Assembly: GCA_046498285.1 (NCBI GenBank)
Contig: JAWOBA010000255.1
Coordinates: 1-5,889 of the forward strand
DNA: 5,889 nt
DNA from: B33-G16 sp046498285
Lineage (GTDB): Bacteria; Desulfobacterota; DSM-4660; Desulfatiglandales; B25-G16
Reading direction: 5' to 3'
The notes under the pieces were generated by a model. That model saw only the letters and a program-made list of their open reading frames with translations, did not search any database and had not been told where the DNA came from. Shown here piece by piece: positions 4,883 through 5,889 of this stretch. Numbering within the stretch: position 1 is the stretch's first letter; each line of letters starts with the position of its first letter. The translations under genes were made by a program, and so were the position numbers.

Positions 4883-5835
4883 ACCGGCGAGCCTCTAAAA
4901 TATGCGACACCATCGACGACCGCGCAAAACTCAGGATGAATCAATCGACCGTTAACAATGGTTAAAACCGCAAAACCTGAGCAATGGTTCGATGGGTTAT
5001 CTTCTGCGTAGCTCATTTGATCACCATCTGTTTCACACAGGGTACCGGTATCAATGCCCCACCGTGAGCCGTTGTAGTCACTGACAATCGTAGCCTGTAG
5101 CCTGTGCAAGTGTCCTGTGGCTATCGAAACTCCCGACTTCATAGCATTGTTATAAGTTGCATGAATTCCGTTGGCAAATCTATGCTTGACCATCAGGTTT
5201 TTATTAACCATCATCGACATACAAAACAACCATCGAGGGAAGTGTTCTTTTAAGCTAAAGCCTGCCACGCCCTGAAACTCTGGAGCCTGGTTGGCTAGCT
5301 TAGACTCAAACCGCATATCATGGTTACCCATTGTAAAGACGAGCTTGGCATTGCCTGCAACCTTCTCGATCTCGCCTAGCCTGTCAGCAACTGCTTCTAG
5401 CTCTTCCTTGACTGTAGGCATTTTAAATGTATCGTAACCTGCCTTAGCAAAACGGCTGATTGACGCACCGTCTACAGCGTCGCCATTCATCACCACAATG
5501 TCAGGCTTGTGTTTCTTGATCAACTTTACAAACGCTTTGTGCGCTGTGCTGATCTCGTCAGGCCAATAGTGAGCGTCAGAAGCAACAAAGATAGTCGCGT
5601 TCTCTATATCCACGTCCATGCGCGACATATGATCACGCACGATATAGTCAGGCGACTTGTTGCTGTCAGCCACAAGCCTAATGTTGTATTTTTTCTCTAT
5701 CTTTCTGCGCCTAAGATGCACGTTTCTGACATCTAAGCCCGTGCGTGATGCTAGTTTAGCCGCTGATTTTAGCTCGTACCAAAGGTGAATAAAATCATCG
5801 TCTGAAACCTTTTGGTTGTACGGTTTGACAGCCAT
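4879..5835 (-). CDS. Calcineurin-like metallophosphoesterase with HTH-like N-terminus
   Basis: This is a phage phosphoesterase of the Mre11/lambda-phosphatase superfamily, using two metal ions; the substrate is unknown. All motifs are present in order: SDAH (D87, H89), NGDAVDG (D119, D122), GNHD (170-173), VKHRF (H218) and TGHLHR (H242, H244), so it should be active. Residues 11-50 (SDDDFIHLWYELKSAAKLASRTGLDVRNVHLRRRKIEKKY, written here only as a pattern: acidic start, ELKSAAKLASRTGL turn, then RRRKIE) look like a helix-turn-helix that might bind DNA. The product has 318 residues and no signal peptide, so it is cytoplasmic. The start is supported by TAGGA upstream of ATG 5835; the preceding gene ends nine bases before. 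The gene is joined to the holin by an ATGA overlap, so it belongs to the same late operon. A role in phage DNA processing or repair is plausible but unproven. Confidence 0.9.
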   Translation of the reverse strand: MAVKPYNQKVSDDDFIHLWYELKSAAKLASRTGLDVRNVHLRRRKIEKKYNIRLVADSNKSPDYIVRDHMSRMDVDIENATIFVASDAHYWPDEISTAHKAFVKLIKKHKPDIVVMNGDAVDGASISRFAKAGYDTFKMPTVKEELEAVADRLGEIEKVAGNAKLVFTMGNHDMRFESKLANQAPEFQGVAGFSLKEHFPRWLFCMSMMVNKNLMVKHRFANGIHATYNNAMKSGVSIATGHLHRLQATIVSDYNGSRWGIDTGTLCETDGDQMSYAEDNPSNHCSGFAVLTIVNGRLIHPEFCAVVDGVAYFRGSPV

Positions 5836-5844
5836 AAGCCCATC

Positions 5845-5889
5845 CTATTTAATATCGCCTAGCACCGTGATCTTGGTGATCATCCCTCG
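5845..5889 (-). CDS. 3' end of an unidentified phage gene
   Basis: The frame is open from the right edge of the window and stops with TAG at 5845-5847, giving RGMITKITVLGDIK as the last 14 residues. It lies nine bases ahead of the metallophosphoesterase start in the same direction, as expected for the previous gene of the operon, and the ribosome site of the next gene overlaps its stop. It is too short to identify. A tiny gene starting at the internal ATG cannot be excluded. Confidence 0.4.
   Translation of the reverse strand, partial: RGMITKITVLGDIK

Noticed and set aside
4662..4898. 78-codon frame on the + strand
   Set aside because: It is antisense to the holin gene and has no supporting ribosome site or motif.
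5509..5736. 75-codon frame on the + strand
   Set aside because: It is antisense to the metallophosphoesterase, whose metal-binding motifs are complete; shadow frame.

Overview
The window looks like two unrelated pieces of DNA joined near position 3333. Positions 1 to about 3333 are AT-rich bacterial chromosome with strong AGGAGG-type ribosome binding sites, all read on the + strand. They hold the 3' part of a NagA-like amidohydrolase gene, a long AT-rich intergenic leader, and a tripartite tricarboxylate transporter (TTT) operon in the order tctC (periplasmic binding protein), tctB (small membrane subunit), tctA (large membrane subunit). The low GC and strong Shine-Dalgarno sites fit a Firmicute or another low-GC anaerobe lineage such as Atribacterota, but this is a guess from style, not a marker-gene assignment.

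The tctA frame stops after 254 residues, about half the normal length. Base composition and codon use change at the same place. From about 3334 to 5889 the DNA has a more balanced GC content and is phage-like, with almost all genes on the - strand. In transcription order (right to left) these are: the last 14 codons of an unknown gene, a calcineurin-like metallophosphoesterase with an HTH-like N-terminus, a two-helix holin candidate, a T4-type (GH24) endolysin, an Rz-like inner-membrane spanin, an Rz1-like lipoprotein nested out of frame in the Rz gene, and a small secreted or membrane-anchored protein. One Cys-rich zinc-ribbon-like ORF lies on the + strand at the junction and converges on the lysis operon, its stop codon sharing the bases TTAA with the last lysis gene.

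The left genes would together import a small, probably carboxylated, solute: TctC captures it in the periplasm and TctA/TctB carry it across the membrane by secondary transport. The right genes form a tightly overlapping Gram-negative lysis cassette: the holin opens the inner membrane, the endolysin cuts peptidoglycan and the spanin pair disrupts the outer membrane. No integrase, att site, transposase or inverted repeat is visible at the junction, so an assembly or cloning chimera is the simplest explanation. A recombination or insertion inside tctA is the alternative.

The most interesting non-coding structure is the tctC leader: a near-consensus promoter at 588-616, a five-codon mini-ORF, three copies of GGAGGT and one complementary ACCTCC, which could form a translational switch. 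No CRISPR array, tRNA, rRNA or complete mobile element was seen.
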